Positions 29,043-37,055 of a stretch of 64,000 nucleotides of DNA are shown piece by piece. The notes beneath the pieces were generated by a model that worked only from the letters and a program-made list of their open reading frames with translations, was not told where the DNA came from and did no database searches. Origin of the DNA: Micromonospora cremea (GTDB taxonomy: Bacteria > Actinomycetota > Actinomycetes > Mycobacteriales > Micromonosporaceae); the NCBI RefSeq assembly GCF_900143515.1, contig NZ_FSQT01000001.1:1054001-1118000 (forward strand), in the 5' to 3' direction. The stretch's first letter is position 1. Each line of letters starts with the position of its first letter. Made by a program: the position numbers and the translations under genes.

Positions 29043-29426
29043 TCACAGCGCGCGAAGCCCGACGAGTATCGCCTCAAGCAGGTCCGCGGTCGGCAGCTCC
29101 GACAGCGTCGGCGGTTCGTGCGTCTCGATCAGCCCGGCCGTGAGCAGGTCACCGAGGAGAACCCGGACGGTCCCCAGGGGCAGGTCCAACTCGGCGCCGA
29201 CCTCAGCCACCGACAATGGATGGTGACACAGCTCGACGATCCGCGCCTGTTCGGGGAAGAGCGGCGCACGCGGTGTGGCCCCCCGCCGGGCGACGACCAG
29301 TGAGATCAGGTCGAACCGCCCGCGGTCGGTCGCGGTGCGTCCGCCGGTCATCGTGTAGGGACGGGCCACCGGGCCGGCGTCGTCGTCGTACCACGCCTCG
29401 TCAGCGGTGTCGGAGGTGTGCACCAC
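29043..29426 (-). CDS. DUF742 family protein (CvnC-like)
   Basis: A 127-residue cytoplasmic protein of the DUF742 family. It shows VARPYTMTGGRT at the N-terminus, then a winged-helix-like body with HHPLSVAEVGAELDLPLGTVRVLLGDLLTAGLI. In Streptomyces conservons this protein is CvnC; it associates with a roadblock protein and a small Ras-like GTPase downstream of an atypical kinase. Start is one of two adjacent GTG codons (29426 or 29423), inside the 3' end of the roadblock gene, an overlap of 26 nt typical of these operons. Confidence 0.88.
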   Translation of the reverse strand: MVHTSDTADEAWYDDDAGPVARPYTMTGGRTATDRGRFDLISLVVARRGATPRAPLFPEQARIVELCHHPLSVAEVGAELDLPLGTVRVLLGDLLTAGLIETHEPPTLSELPTADLLEAILVGLRAL

Positions 29427-29850
29427 TGTCCCCGCTCCTCGCCGCGGAGGCCGGTTCCAGGCTGACGGGCAGGTGCCGCTCGGCCTGTCCCACGAACAGC
29501 GCCACCTCGTACGCCATGTCCCCGACCTCGGCGTCGTCCCCGGCGATCCGAACGGTGAGGATGGTCCCGTTGCGGATGGTGGCGACGAACAGGAACGCCC
29601 GCGACATCTGCACCACGATCTGGCGCAGCCCGCCCGCGTCGCAGGTCCGGGTGGCGGCCAACCCCAACGCCAGCAGGCCGGCGACCACGCCGGAGATCTG
29701 CTCGGCCAGCCTCGCCTCGACATGCCGGGACCCGCCCAGCGGCAGCCCGTCCGGAGAGAGCACCACCGCGAACTCCGCGCCACGCACCCGGTCGACCAGG
29801 CGGTCCAGGGCGCCGGTCAGGCTGTCTCCGGTGACCACTGCATGCGTCAT
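29401..29850 (-). CDS. roadblock/LC7 domain protein (CvnB-like)
   Basis: A 149-residue roadblock/LC7 protein: FAVVLSPDGLPLGGSRH at the first strand, EQISGVVAGLLALGLAATR helix, QIVVQMSRAFLFVATIRNGTILTV sheet and a final helix ending in a polar tail. Roadblock proteins act as GTPase-activating or scaffold subunits; in conservons CvnB binds CvnA, CvnC and the GTPase CvnD. The ATG overlaps the kinase stop codon by 4 nt. No GTPase partner is encoded in this operon. Confidence 0.92.
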   Translation of the reverse strand: MTHAVVTGDSLTGALDRLVDRVRGAEFAVVLSPDGLPLGGSRHVEARLAEQISGVVAGLLALGLAATRTCDAGGLRQIVVQMSRAFLFVATIRNGTILTVRIAGDDAEVGDMAYEVALFVGQAERHLPVSLEPASAARSGDSGAHLRHR

Positions 29851-31820
29851 CGATGTCTCCTTGCTGCTCTCGCGACCGGCAACTCGACGGTGTCGGGGCC
29901 GGTGGTGCCGGGTTCGGGCCGGGTCGGACCGGGTTGGCGGGTCCGTACCGGCAGCTCGCCGTGGCCGCTCGGGCCCGGCTCGCCGGCTGCTGCCCGGGCC
30001 GGCCGGTCCGCGGCGTCGGGGGGCGACGTGGCCGCTCCGCCACCGGCGCCGGTGACCGTGACCGTGACCAGCCTGGCCGGAAGGAGCACGATCGCGGCCG
30101 TCCCGCCGCGCTGGCTGGGACGCAGCGACACCCGTACGCCACAGCGGGCGGCGAGCACGGCGGCGGTGTACAGCCCGGCCGGGCCGGCGGGCGGACCGTC
30201 CGGGGGCGGGTTGCCGAGCAGGTGGTTCGCCTCGGCCAGCGCGGTCGCGTCGAGCCCCGGGCCGTCGTCGACGACCAGGATGGCGCAGCCCTGCGGCCGG
30301 TGTTCACCGGCGACCCGGACGGTGGTCTCCGCCGCCGAGAAGGCGAGGGCGTTCTCGATCAGCTCGGCCAGCAGATGGACGACGTCCGTGACGGCGGGGC
30401 CGGCGAGCGTCCAGGGCCAGTGCGGCGCGATCAGGACCCGGTGGTAGTCCGGCACCTCGGCGACCGCACCGCGTGCGACGTCGAGCAGCGGCACCGGGCG
30501 CCGCCACCGGCGGGCTGGCGTCGCGCCGGCCAGGGCGATCAGCTTCTCCACGTTGCGCCGGACACGGGTGGTGAGGTGGTCGAGCCGGAACAGCTCGTCG
30601 GTCTCCTCGGCGGCTCGCTCCCGCCGCTGCATACCGTCCAGCAGGTTGAGCTGGTCGCGTAGCAGCACCTGGTTGCGTCGGGTGAGCCGCAGGAACAGGT
30701 CCCGCGTGGCGCGTTCGGTCGCCGTAGCCTCCCCGGGCTGGGCCGGGGTCTCGACGCCCGCCGTGACATCGGGTCGGGCCAGCGCCGCGCTGACCGGTGG
30801 CTCCGGCCAGCGGCGGTCGGTGCCTGATCGGGCCACCTGGTCGGTCAGCCGGCGGACCGCGCCGGCCCAGCTCAACAGCACCACGATCACCGCGATCAGG
30901 CCGAGCCCCACCACGGCGCCGGTGCGTGCGACGATCACGGCGGCACCCGGCGTGGCCCGCTCGACACTGCTGCGGGCGGTCGTGGTCACCAACGCGTGCA
31001 GCGCGCCGAGGGCCGCGTCCGCCGCCGCCCGCCAATCCGGCCCGGTGATTCCGTTCAGGGGGTTCGCGCTGTCCGTCCGCAGCAGCGCGTCCTCCAGGGC
31101 GAGCAGGTCCGCGAACTGCGGGCCCGCCGTGAGCCGCTGATGCTCTCCCGGGCCGTCGGCCGGCAGCCCGGCGGTCGCCTCGGCGCCCGCGTACCGCCGG
31201 TTGCTGACCAGGTCGGCCAGGCGGCGCCGCTCCTCGGTGGAGATCCGGTCACCTGCCAGGGCGGCGCTGACCAGGGTGTCCTCCCGGGCCAGCAGCTCGC
31301 GGGCGCGGGCCAGCGCGATCACCGCACGGGTGTCGGCGGCGAGCGCACTCTCGTACGCGCCCCACTCCGGGCCGTACACGGCGAAGGCGGCGTCGACGAG
31401 CTGGTCGTACCCGTCGACCGCCTCGGCGCGGTCGAGCCGCTCGGCGTCCACCTGGGACCGGACGGTGCTCAGGCCGTTCAGTCGCCGGCCCAGCTCGTCG
31501 GCCCGGTCGCGGACCGCGTCGGCGGTGAGCAGCCGCAGGTCGCGGCCCTCGGTGAACGCGCGAACTTCGGCGACCGCCCGGTCGGTCCCCGCACGTGCCC
31601 CGGCGAGCGCGGTCCCCGGCCGTCCGGCCGCGGCGATCGTCTCGGCGGTGAGCCGGCGCTCGGTCTGCAGGCTCAGGATCAGCCGGTCGATGGGCTGGCC
31701 CAGGGTGTCCGCCAGGGTCCGTACCCGGAGCAGGTCAGCCGCGTCCTGGACGCTCAGGTAGGCCGCGTACGACCAGAGCGTGGCCAGTACGGCCGCCAGC
31801 GCGACGAGCCGGGTCCGCAT
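29847..31820 (-). CDS. nitrate/nitrite-sensor-type histidine kinase (CvnA-like)
   Basis: A 657-residue membrane kinase. A first transmembrane helix (residues about 4-22), an extracellular NIT-like helical sensor domain (about 30-290, with LILSLQTERRLTAETIAAAGRPG), a second membrane helix (VVGLGLIAVIVVLLSWAGAV) and an ATPase domain with ELIENALAFS and DDGPGLD. A likely phosphoacceptor helix has RLDHLTTRVRRNVEKL. The ATG at 31820 has GAGGA 7 nt upstream; a further in-frame GTG at 31937 would overlap the preceding luxR gene by 50 nt. It is the sensor of the cvnABC-like set, lying 67 bp after the STAND-LuxR gene. Confidence 0.85.
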   Translation of the reverse strand: MRTRLVALAAVLATLWSYAAYLSVQDAADLLRVRTLADTLGQPIDRLILSLQTERRLTAETIAAAGRPGTALAGARAGTDRAVAEVRAFTEGRDLRLLTADAVRDRADELGRRLNGLSTVRSQVDAERLDRAEAVDGYDQLVDAAFAVYGPEWGAYESALAADTRAVIALARARELLAREDTLVSAALAGDRISTEERRRLADLVSNRRYAGAEATAGLPADGPGEHQRLTAGPQFADLLALEDALLRTDSANPLNGITGPDWRAAADAALGALHALVTTTARSSVERATPGAAVIVARTGAVVGLGLIAVIVVLLSWAGAVRRLTDQVARSGTDRRWPEPPVSAALARPDVTAGVETPAQPGEATATERATRDLFLRLTRRNQVLLRDQLNLLDGMQRRERAAEETDELFRLDHLTTRVRRNVEKLIALAGATPARRWRRPVPLLDVARGAVAEVPDYHRVLIAPHWPWTLAGPAVTDVVHLLAELIENALAFSAAETTVRVAGEHRPQGCAILVVDDGPGLDATALAEANHLLGNPPPDGPPAGPAGLYTAAVLAARCGVRVSLRPSQRGGTAAIVLLPARLVTVTVTGAGGGAATSPPDAADRPARAAAGEPGPSGHGELPVRTRQPGPTRPEPGTTGPDTVELPVARAARRHR

Positions 31821-31887
31821 CCGCCGGTCCTCGGGCCGCGTCACGCTTCGCACCGCCCGGTCCGCCCGCGTCCACCGCGTTGCCGCC

Positions 31888-34473
31888 TCATCGGGCCGTC
31901 CGTTGCGGCCACGGCTGGCCGGCCGCGTTGCTGGCACGGTCGGCGACCATGGTGCGCAGCAGCGCCAGCAGCTCGGCGCGGTTGGCGCAGTTGAGCCGGT
32001 TGCGCATCCGGGCCACGTGGTGCTCCACGGTCTTGGCCGAGATGAAGAGCCGGTCGCCGATCTCGCGATAGGTCAGCCCGGCCAGCACCAGCTCGGCCAC
32101 CTCGTATTCGCGGTCGCTGAGCCCCTGCTGGGTGGGGCCGGTGGCGGCGTCGGCGACCTGGGCGGCGCTCTCGCCGGTGGCGGGCCGCTGCCCGCCGTTG
32201 GCTCCGGCGGGCCGGCCCTGCAGGACTCGGGCGCACTCCAGCAGGGTGGTCATCGCCCGCCGGTCCGAGGTGCGGATCGCGGCCTGCCCGGCGAGGCGAG
32301 CGCCGTCCCAGCACAGCCCGGTGTCGTGCAGCCCCCGGGCGGCGGCCTCCACCCGGACCGGGTCGACCACCCCCCGCAGCACCTCCACCCAGCTCTCGGC
32401 GGCCGCGGCGACCACGGCCGCGTACCGGCTGTGGCCCGCGGCGGCGAGCAGGGCGGCGACGTGTTCGTCGGCGGCCACCGGCTCGTCGGTCAGGATCGCG
32501 GCGTGCAGCCCGCTCCAGTGCAGCGGGACGCTCCACAGTGCCGGTTCCCCGAGCCGGCCGAGCAGCGCGCGGCCCTCCCGCAGGTACGGCTCCAGTCGGG
32601 CCAGGTCGCCCAGCCGGGCGCCCGCGATGGCGAGCTCGCCCAGCGGTAGCAGCGCGAACAGGTCGACGGGGTGCCGAACGACCGCCTCCAGCGCCTGCCC
32701 CCAGCCGCGCTTGAGCGCGCCGAGGTCGCTGTTGCGCCGAGCGATGCCCATCTGGAGCGCGGCGGCGAAGAGCTGGTCGCGTGACTCCAGCGGCCGCCCG
32801 TCGACCGCCACCGCGGCGAGGTGTTCGGCCGCGGCGAGCGTCTGGCCCCGGACCATCAGGATCCAGGCCTGCAACAGCCGGTGACGGCGGGCCATCAGCG
32901 GGCCGCCGACACCGGCCGCCAGGGCCCGGTGCAGCACCCGTTCGGCGATCTCCAGCTCACCGCAGTGCACGGCGGTCAGGGCAGCCAGCGCGGCGGGGCT
33001 GTCCGGTAGGAGGGCGGCCCGCCCGTCCGGTTCCAGCAGCGCGGCGGCCTGCACGAGCGCGGAGAGCGCGGCGGTCGGCGTGCCCGCGACACTCTCCCGT
33101 ACACCGTCGGCCATCAGCCGGGCGGCGCTGGCGTGCAGCGTGGGTGGTTCGCCGGCCGGGTCGCCCGTCGGCGGCTCGGTAGCGGCGGCCAGGTCGCCGG
33201 TGGCGAGCCCGCCGACGGTGGCGAACGCCAGCGACGAGGAGGTGCCGGCCCATCGGTACAGCTCCACGCTGCGGTCGGCGTGACCGCGGTGCGCCAGGGC
33301 GGTCGCGGCCACGATGGCGGCCTCCGTGCGGTCGACGGGAGCGGCCGCGGCCAGTAGTCGGTCCGCCAGTCGCAGGGCGCCATCGAGATTGCCGGCGAGC
33401 GCCGCGGCCAGCGCCTGCCGGGCGCTGCCCGGCCATCCGGCTGCCGTGGCGGCGGCGAACAACTCCGCGGCGAAGGCCGGCTCATCGGCCAGCGCCTCCT
33501 CCGCGGCGGCCGCCAACGTGGCGGCCGGGCAGTCACCGAGCACGCCGACCGCGAGCAGCGACCGGACCAGCGGCAGCACCGCGCCGCCGCGCGCGAGCTG
33601 CAACTCGGTGAGCCGACGCCAGACCGCGGTGCGGTCCGTGGCCGGGCTGAGCGCGGTGACGGCCCGCCGGACGATCGGCGCGAGCCGGCCATCGGCGCCG
33701 AGCAGCCCGGCCGCCCTGGTCGTCGCGATCAGCTCATCCACCGCCTCCGGCTCGCGGCCCAGGAGCGCGCCGAGCATGCTCACCGGCAGCGGCACACCCG
33801 CCGCGACGGCGAGCAGCAGTCGGCGGACATCGGCGGGCAGGACCTCCAGGTCCGGCCCGAACTCCAGGACGACGGAGCGCGGTGGCTCCGCCGGGACGCC
33901 GGTGCCGTTCTCCGGCCCGCGCAGCCCGCGGGCCAGCCGCTCGACGTCCCGGGGCACGCCGGCGGTCTGTGCGTGCACGAAGTCGACCAGGTCGCTCCGC
34001 CGGCCCAGCCCGGGCACGGCGGCGAGGTGGGCGGCGGTCTGCTCCCGGGTGAACGCGGTGAGCAGCAGGGCCCGCCCGTCCCGGCGCAGGGCGTCGGCCA
34101 GCTCCATGAGGGCCGCCGAGCGGGGCCACGGGCGGTGGGCGACCACCAGCCGGTGCCGATGGGTGGCCACCAGGCGCAGCAGCGCCCCGAGCCGCGCGTC
34201 GTCGAGCAGGTGCGCGTCGTCGACCAGCACCAGCGCGTCGGGGTCGACCGGTTCGCTCGGCTCCGGGGCGCCCATGTGCACGGCGATCCCGGCCTGCTGT
34301 TGGACCCGGGCCAGCTCCGCGAGCAGCGCGGTCTTGCCGTGGCCGCCCGGCCCGGCCAGGCCAACGGTGAGCGGACCGGTCGGGTCCTGCGCGACCATGT
34401 CCAGCAGGGCCGTCGGCCCCTTGCCCAGGATCAGCCTGGACTCGGCGACGTCATTAATGATCATTGTGGTCAT
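31888..34473 (-). CDS. STAND-type LuxR family regulator (IniR-like candidate)
   Basis: An 861-residue regulator. The N-terminal ATPase has a P-loop GPGGHGKTALL at about residues 40-50 and a Walker B ALVLVDDAHLLDD; a long TPR-like middle region is followed by a LuxR helix-turn-helix at the C-terminus (LSDREYEVAELVLAGLTYREIGDRLFISAKTVEHHV, about 785-820). The start ATG overlaps the hsp70-like stop codon by 4 nt. Length and architecture resemble IniR (Rv0339c), which, as I recall, activates iniBAC in mycobacteria in response to trehalose. Since iniB-, iniA- and iniC-like genes are divergently encoded here, it is a good candidate activator of them; that link is inference. Confidence 0.86.
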   Translation of the reverse strand: MTTMIINDVAESRLILGKGPTALLDMVAQDPTGPLTVGLAGPGGHGKTALLAELARVQQQAGIAVHMGAPEPSEPVDPDALVLVDDAHLLDDARLGALLRLVATHRHRLVVAHRPWPRSAALMELADALRRDGRALLLTAFTREQTAAHLAAVPGLGRRSDLVDFVHAQTAGVPRDVERLARGLRGPENGTGVPAEPPRSVVLEFGPDLEVLPADVRRLLLAVAAGVPLPVSMLGALLGREPEAVDELIATTRAAGLLGADGRLAPIVRRAVTALSPATDRTAVWRRLTELQLARGGAVLPLVRSLLAVGVLGDCPAATLAAAAEEALADEPAFAAELFAAATAAGWPGSARQALAAALAGNLDGALRLADRLLAAAAPVDRTEAAIVAATALAHRGHADRSVELYRWAGTSSSLAFATVGGLATGDLAAATEPPTGDPAGEPPTLHASAARLMADGVRESVAGTPTAALSALVQAAALLEPDGRAALLPDSPAALAALTAVHCGELEIAERVLHRALAAGVGGPLMARRHRLLQAWILMVRGQTLAAAEHLAAVAVDGRPLESRDQLFAAALQMGIARRNSDLGALKRGWGQALEAVVRHPVDLFALLPLGELAIAGARLGDLARLEPYLREGRALLGRLGEPALWSVPLHWSGLHAAILTDEPVAADEHVAALLAAAGHSRYAAVVAAAAESWVEVLRGVVDPVRVEAAARGLHDTGLCWDGARLAGQAAIRTSDRRAMTTLLECARVLQGRPAGANGGQRPATGESAAQVADAATGPTQQGLSDREYEVAELVLAGLTYREIGDRLFISAKTVEHHVARMRNRLNCANRAELLALLRTMVADRASNAAGQPWPQRTAR

Positions 34474-35735
34474 CCTTTGCGTCCCCGGCTTCGGGCCAGT
34501 GCCAGGCGGGACGCCTTCGGCAGTTCCAGTGGGAGGATCCGGATTGGGGGGCGGGGTGGCGGATCGCCCGGGACGATGGTGTCGTGGTGGTGGCGGCGCG
34601 TCGCCGGGATGGCGGCCCGACCGGCACCGGAGACCGGCGCCGGTTCGCGGACCGGCTCCGGTCGGCGGGGACGCGGCGACACCACCTGGCAGGCGGCCAT
34701 CGCCGCCCCGGTGGCGGCGGTGAGTTGTGAATCCGGCTCCACCTCGACGGGGACCGGAAGGGCCGTGGTGATCAGCTCGGTGACGAGCGGGATGCGGGCG
34801 GAACCGCCGGCGAGCAGGACGCCGTCGAGCTGCGCCGGTGCCAGGCCGGCGCCGTGCACGGTCCGGAGCAGCAGGTCGACGGTGGCCTGCACCGTCGGGC
34901 GGATCATGCCCTCGAACTGTGCCCGGGTCACCGGTATCCGCGCCGGGCCGGCCGGCAGGGGCAGCACCACGTCGGCTGCCAGGTCGACGGTCAGCTCCCG
35001 CTTGACCCGCTCGCACTCCGGAAGGAGACCGCGCAGGGCGGCCTGGGTGCCCCGACGTGCGGTGGCGGCCAACTCCCGGGCCAGCACGGTGCGTACGTGC
35101 CCGGCCAGCGCCTCGTCGAAGTCGGTGCCGCCGATCGGATCGAGGCCCTGCGGGACGCCGAAACTCTCGTACGTGCCGCGTGGGGTGCGGCGCACCAGGG
35201 CCGCCTCGAAGCTGTTGCCCCCCAGCGCGTAGACCGCTGCCGTGGTGCCCGCGAACCCGCGGGCCGCGTGGCTCTCGGCCACCGTGACCGTGAGGGGCAG
35301 CAGCGTCACGTTGCGCAGGCCGAGGTCGAACAGCGCCCGGTGCAGCAGATCCCGCCGGTACGGGCGCCAGCCCGCCGGATGGCTGAGCACGATCGCCTCG
35401 GCCGGGCCGCCCTCGAGGGCGTACACCCGCTCCACCACCCACGTCGCCAACTCGGCGGTGAGCGTCTGCGGCGCGCATGCTTCGCCGCCGAGCAGCAGGG
35501 GCACGTCGTCGCCGATCCGGCGGACGAAGTCCCTCGTGGTGCGGCTGCCGTCGTCGGTAAGGGGCTCGCCGACGTGCAGCGAGCCGTCCTCGGACAGGTG
35601 CAGCACCGACGGCACGAGGGTCGAGCCGGCGTGCAGGGGGACCGCCTCGGGACGCGTCCAGGTCGTACCATGTCGCCGCGCGACGGCGGCGGCGGTGTTG
35701 GTGTTTCCGATGTCTATCCCCAGGACGTACGGCAT
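34470..35735 (-). CDS. Hsp70-like ATPase without substrate-binding domain
   Basis: A 421-residue actin-fold protein of the Hsp70/DnaK family. It has the phosphate-1 motif VLGIDIGNTNTAAAV, DPIGGTDFDEAL for phosphate-2 and the adenosine motif LDGVLLAGGSARIPLV. DnaK is about 620 residues; here the peptide-binding and lid domains are replaced by a 70-residue Pro/Arg-rich tail, so it is not a general chaperone. Two starts are possible: 35744 with a ribosome site too close, or 35735 with GGAGAG about 9 nt upstream; I prefer 35735. Operonic with the STAND-LuxR gene and divergent from the IniB-like gene. Confidence 0.87.
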   Translation of the reverse strand: MPYVLGIDIGNTNTAAAVARRHGTTWTRPEAVPLHAGSTLVPSVLHLSEDGSLHVGEPLTDDGSRTTRDFVRRIGDDVPLLLGGEACAPQTLTAELATWVVERVYALEGGPAEAIVLSHPAGWRPYRRDLLHRALFDLGLRNVTLLPLTVTVAESHAARGFAGTTAAVYALGGNSFEAALVRRTPRGTYESFGVPQGLDPIGGTDFDEALAGHVRTVLARELAATARRGTQAALRGLLPECERVKRELTVDLAADVVLPLPAGPARIPVTRAQFEGMIRPTVQATVDLLLRTVHGAGLAPAQLDGVLLAGGSARIPLVTELITTALPVPVEVEPDSQLTAATGAAMAACQVVSPRPRRPEPVREPAPVSGAGRAAIPATRRHHHDTIVPGDPPPRPPIRILPLELPKASRLALARSRGRKG

Positions 35736-36034
35736 CCGTTTCATCTCTCCCCGTGAGTTGGCCGGCCGGTGGCGATCGCGTCGGCGCTGCCCGGCGACCC
35801 ACCCCCGGCGAACCCCGCGGGCTCCTACGTTCGTACCAGAGATCGCTCCCTGGTCGGGACCCTAATCTGGCCGGGACGGTTTCCCCCAGTCCCCCTAACG
35901 TACGAGGTTGCGGAGACCCTAATGCAGCGGGCCAGGATGCGGGCCGAGCCCCGATGTCCGGGGTCGCTCCCCGAAATAACGTCACTGTCGACGAACGACG
36001 GTCGCTGACGCCACATCCGAGGAGAAACCGGCAC
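35736..36034. promoter_or_regulatory. divergent promoter region, hsp70-like / iniB-like
   Basis: About 300 bp without a gene between two oppositely directed operons. ACCCTAAT occurs twice as a direct repeat (near 35859 and 35916), each followed by a GC-rich stretch; this could be an activator site. A GAGGAG ribosome site precedes the iniB-like ATG. In mycobacteria the iniB promoter is the inducible one, so this is where a regulator would be expected to bind. Confidence 0.45.
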
Positions 36035-36943
36035 ATGGACTCGAACCAGACCCTCCACGACTTCGTGCTCGACCTGCTGACGAACCCCGACGCGCGGTCG
36101 GCCTTCGACCTCGACCCGGAGGGCGCGCTGAACGCCGCGGGGCTCACCGACATCACGGCCGCCGACGTGCAGGACGTGGTTCCGCTGGTGGTCGACTACG
36201 CCCCGGGCCAGGGCCTCGCGCCGCTGGCCCCGGTCGGGCAGCTCGGGTTCGACCCGCTGGTGACCGACGCCACCGACGTGGTCGGTCAGCTCCAGAGCGT
36301 GGCGCAGCAGATCAGCATCACCAGCGCTCCCAGCGGCCTGGACGTCAAGGCCGGCGTGCTGGGCGCCATCGCGGTCGACCCGACGACGGTCGCCGCCGGC
36401 GTCACCGTGCTGCCGGGGATCGGCGTGGGTGTCGGTCCGAACGGCCTCGACACCGACCTGACCGGTGTGTCCGACGTGGCGCACACCCTCGACGCCGACG
36501 TGGTGGAGCCGGTGGACGGCATCGTGGACCCGGTTGTCGGTGACGTCACCGGCACGGTGGGCAACCCGACCGGCCTGATCGGCACCACCGACCCGGGTCT
36601 GCTCGGTGGCGACCTGCTCGGCGGCGACCTGACCGGTGGTGTCCTCTCCGGCACCGAGGGTCAGCTCGGCGGTGTCGTCGACTCTCTCGGTGTCGACGAC
36701 ACCCTGGGCGGGCTTGGCCTGGGTGACGGCGGCGGCGTCGTCGGCGGCGTGGTCCCGCCGCTCGACGTGCCGTCCGTGGTGGGCGGCGTGACGCACCAGG
36801 TGGACGGGCTCGTCCCCGGTGTCACCGGCACGGTCGGTGACGTGACCGGCGGCCTCACCGATGGCGTGACCGGCGACCTGCTCGACGGGGGGCACGGCTC
36901 GTCCGACAGTGGACTGCTGGGCATCACCGGCGGTCTGCTCTGA
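36035..36943 (+). CDS. IniB N-terminal domain protein with Gly/Val/Asp-rich repeats
   Basis: A 302-residue protein. The first 65 or so residues (MDSNQTLHDFVLDLLTNPDA, RSAFDLDPEGALNAAGL, ITAADVQDVVPLVVDYAPG) match the IniB N-terminal domain. The remainder is low complexity, rich in Gly, Val, Asp, Leu and Thr with irregular repeats such as GDVTGTVGNPTG, LLGGDLLGGDLTGG and GVTGTVGDVTGG, without cysteine or tryptophan. No signal peptide is visible. Mycobacterial IniB is the first gene product of iniBAC, induced by cell-wall inhibitors; its molecular role is unknown. A 112-bp gap with an imperfect hairpin (around 36975-37003) and an AT-rich stretch separates it from the GTPase gene, so a second promoter is possible. 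Confidence 0.87.
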   Translation: MDSNQTLHDFVLDLLTNPDARSAFDLDPEGALNAAGLTDITAADVQDVVPLVVDYAPGQGLAPLAPVGQLGFDPLVTDATDVVGQLQSVAQQISITSAPSGLDVKAGVLGAIAVDPTTVAAGVTVLPGIGVGVGPNGLDTDLTGVSDVAHTLDADVVEPVDGIVDPVVGDVTGTVGNPTGLIGTTDPGLLGGDLLGGDLTGGVLSGTEGQLGGVVDSLGVDDTLGGLGLGDGGGVVGGVVPPLDVPSVVGGVTHQVDGLVPGVTGTVGDVTGGLTDGVTGDLLDGGHGSSDSGLLGITGGLL

Positions 36944-37055
36944 CGGGGATTCCCGGTAGGAGCGGGAGGCCGGATCGCCGTGGGCGGTCCGGCCCTCTCC
37001 GGTTCCACATCCGGTCCCTCTTGATAATTGAGCCGAAATCCGCACACTTGGTGCG

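Noticed and set aside
34474..36156. An in-frame N-terminal extension of the STAND-LuxR gene through the hsp70-like gene.
   Set aside because: The extension is out of frame with the well-supported Hsp70 protein, has no homology, and a start overlapping the hsp70 stop is the normal operon arrangement.
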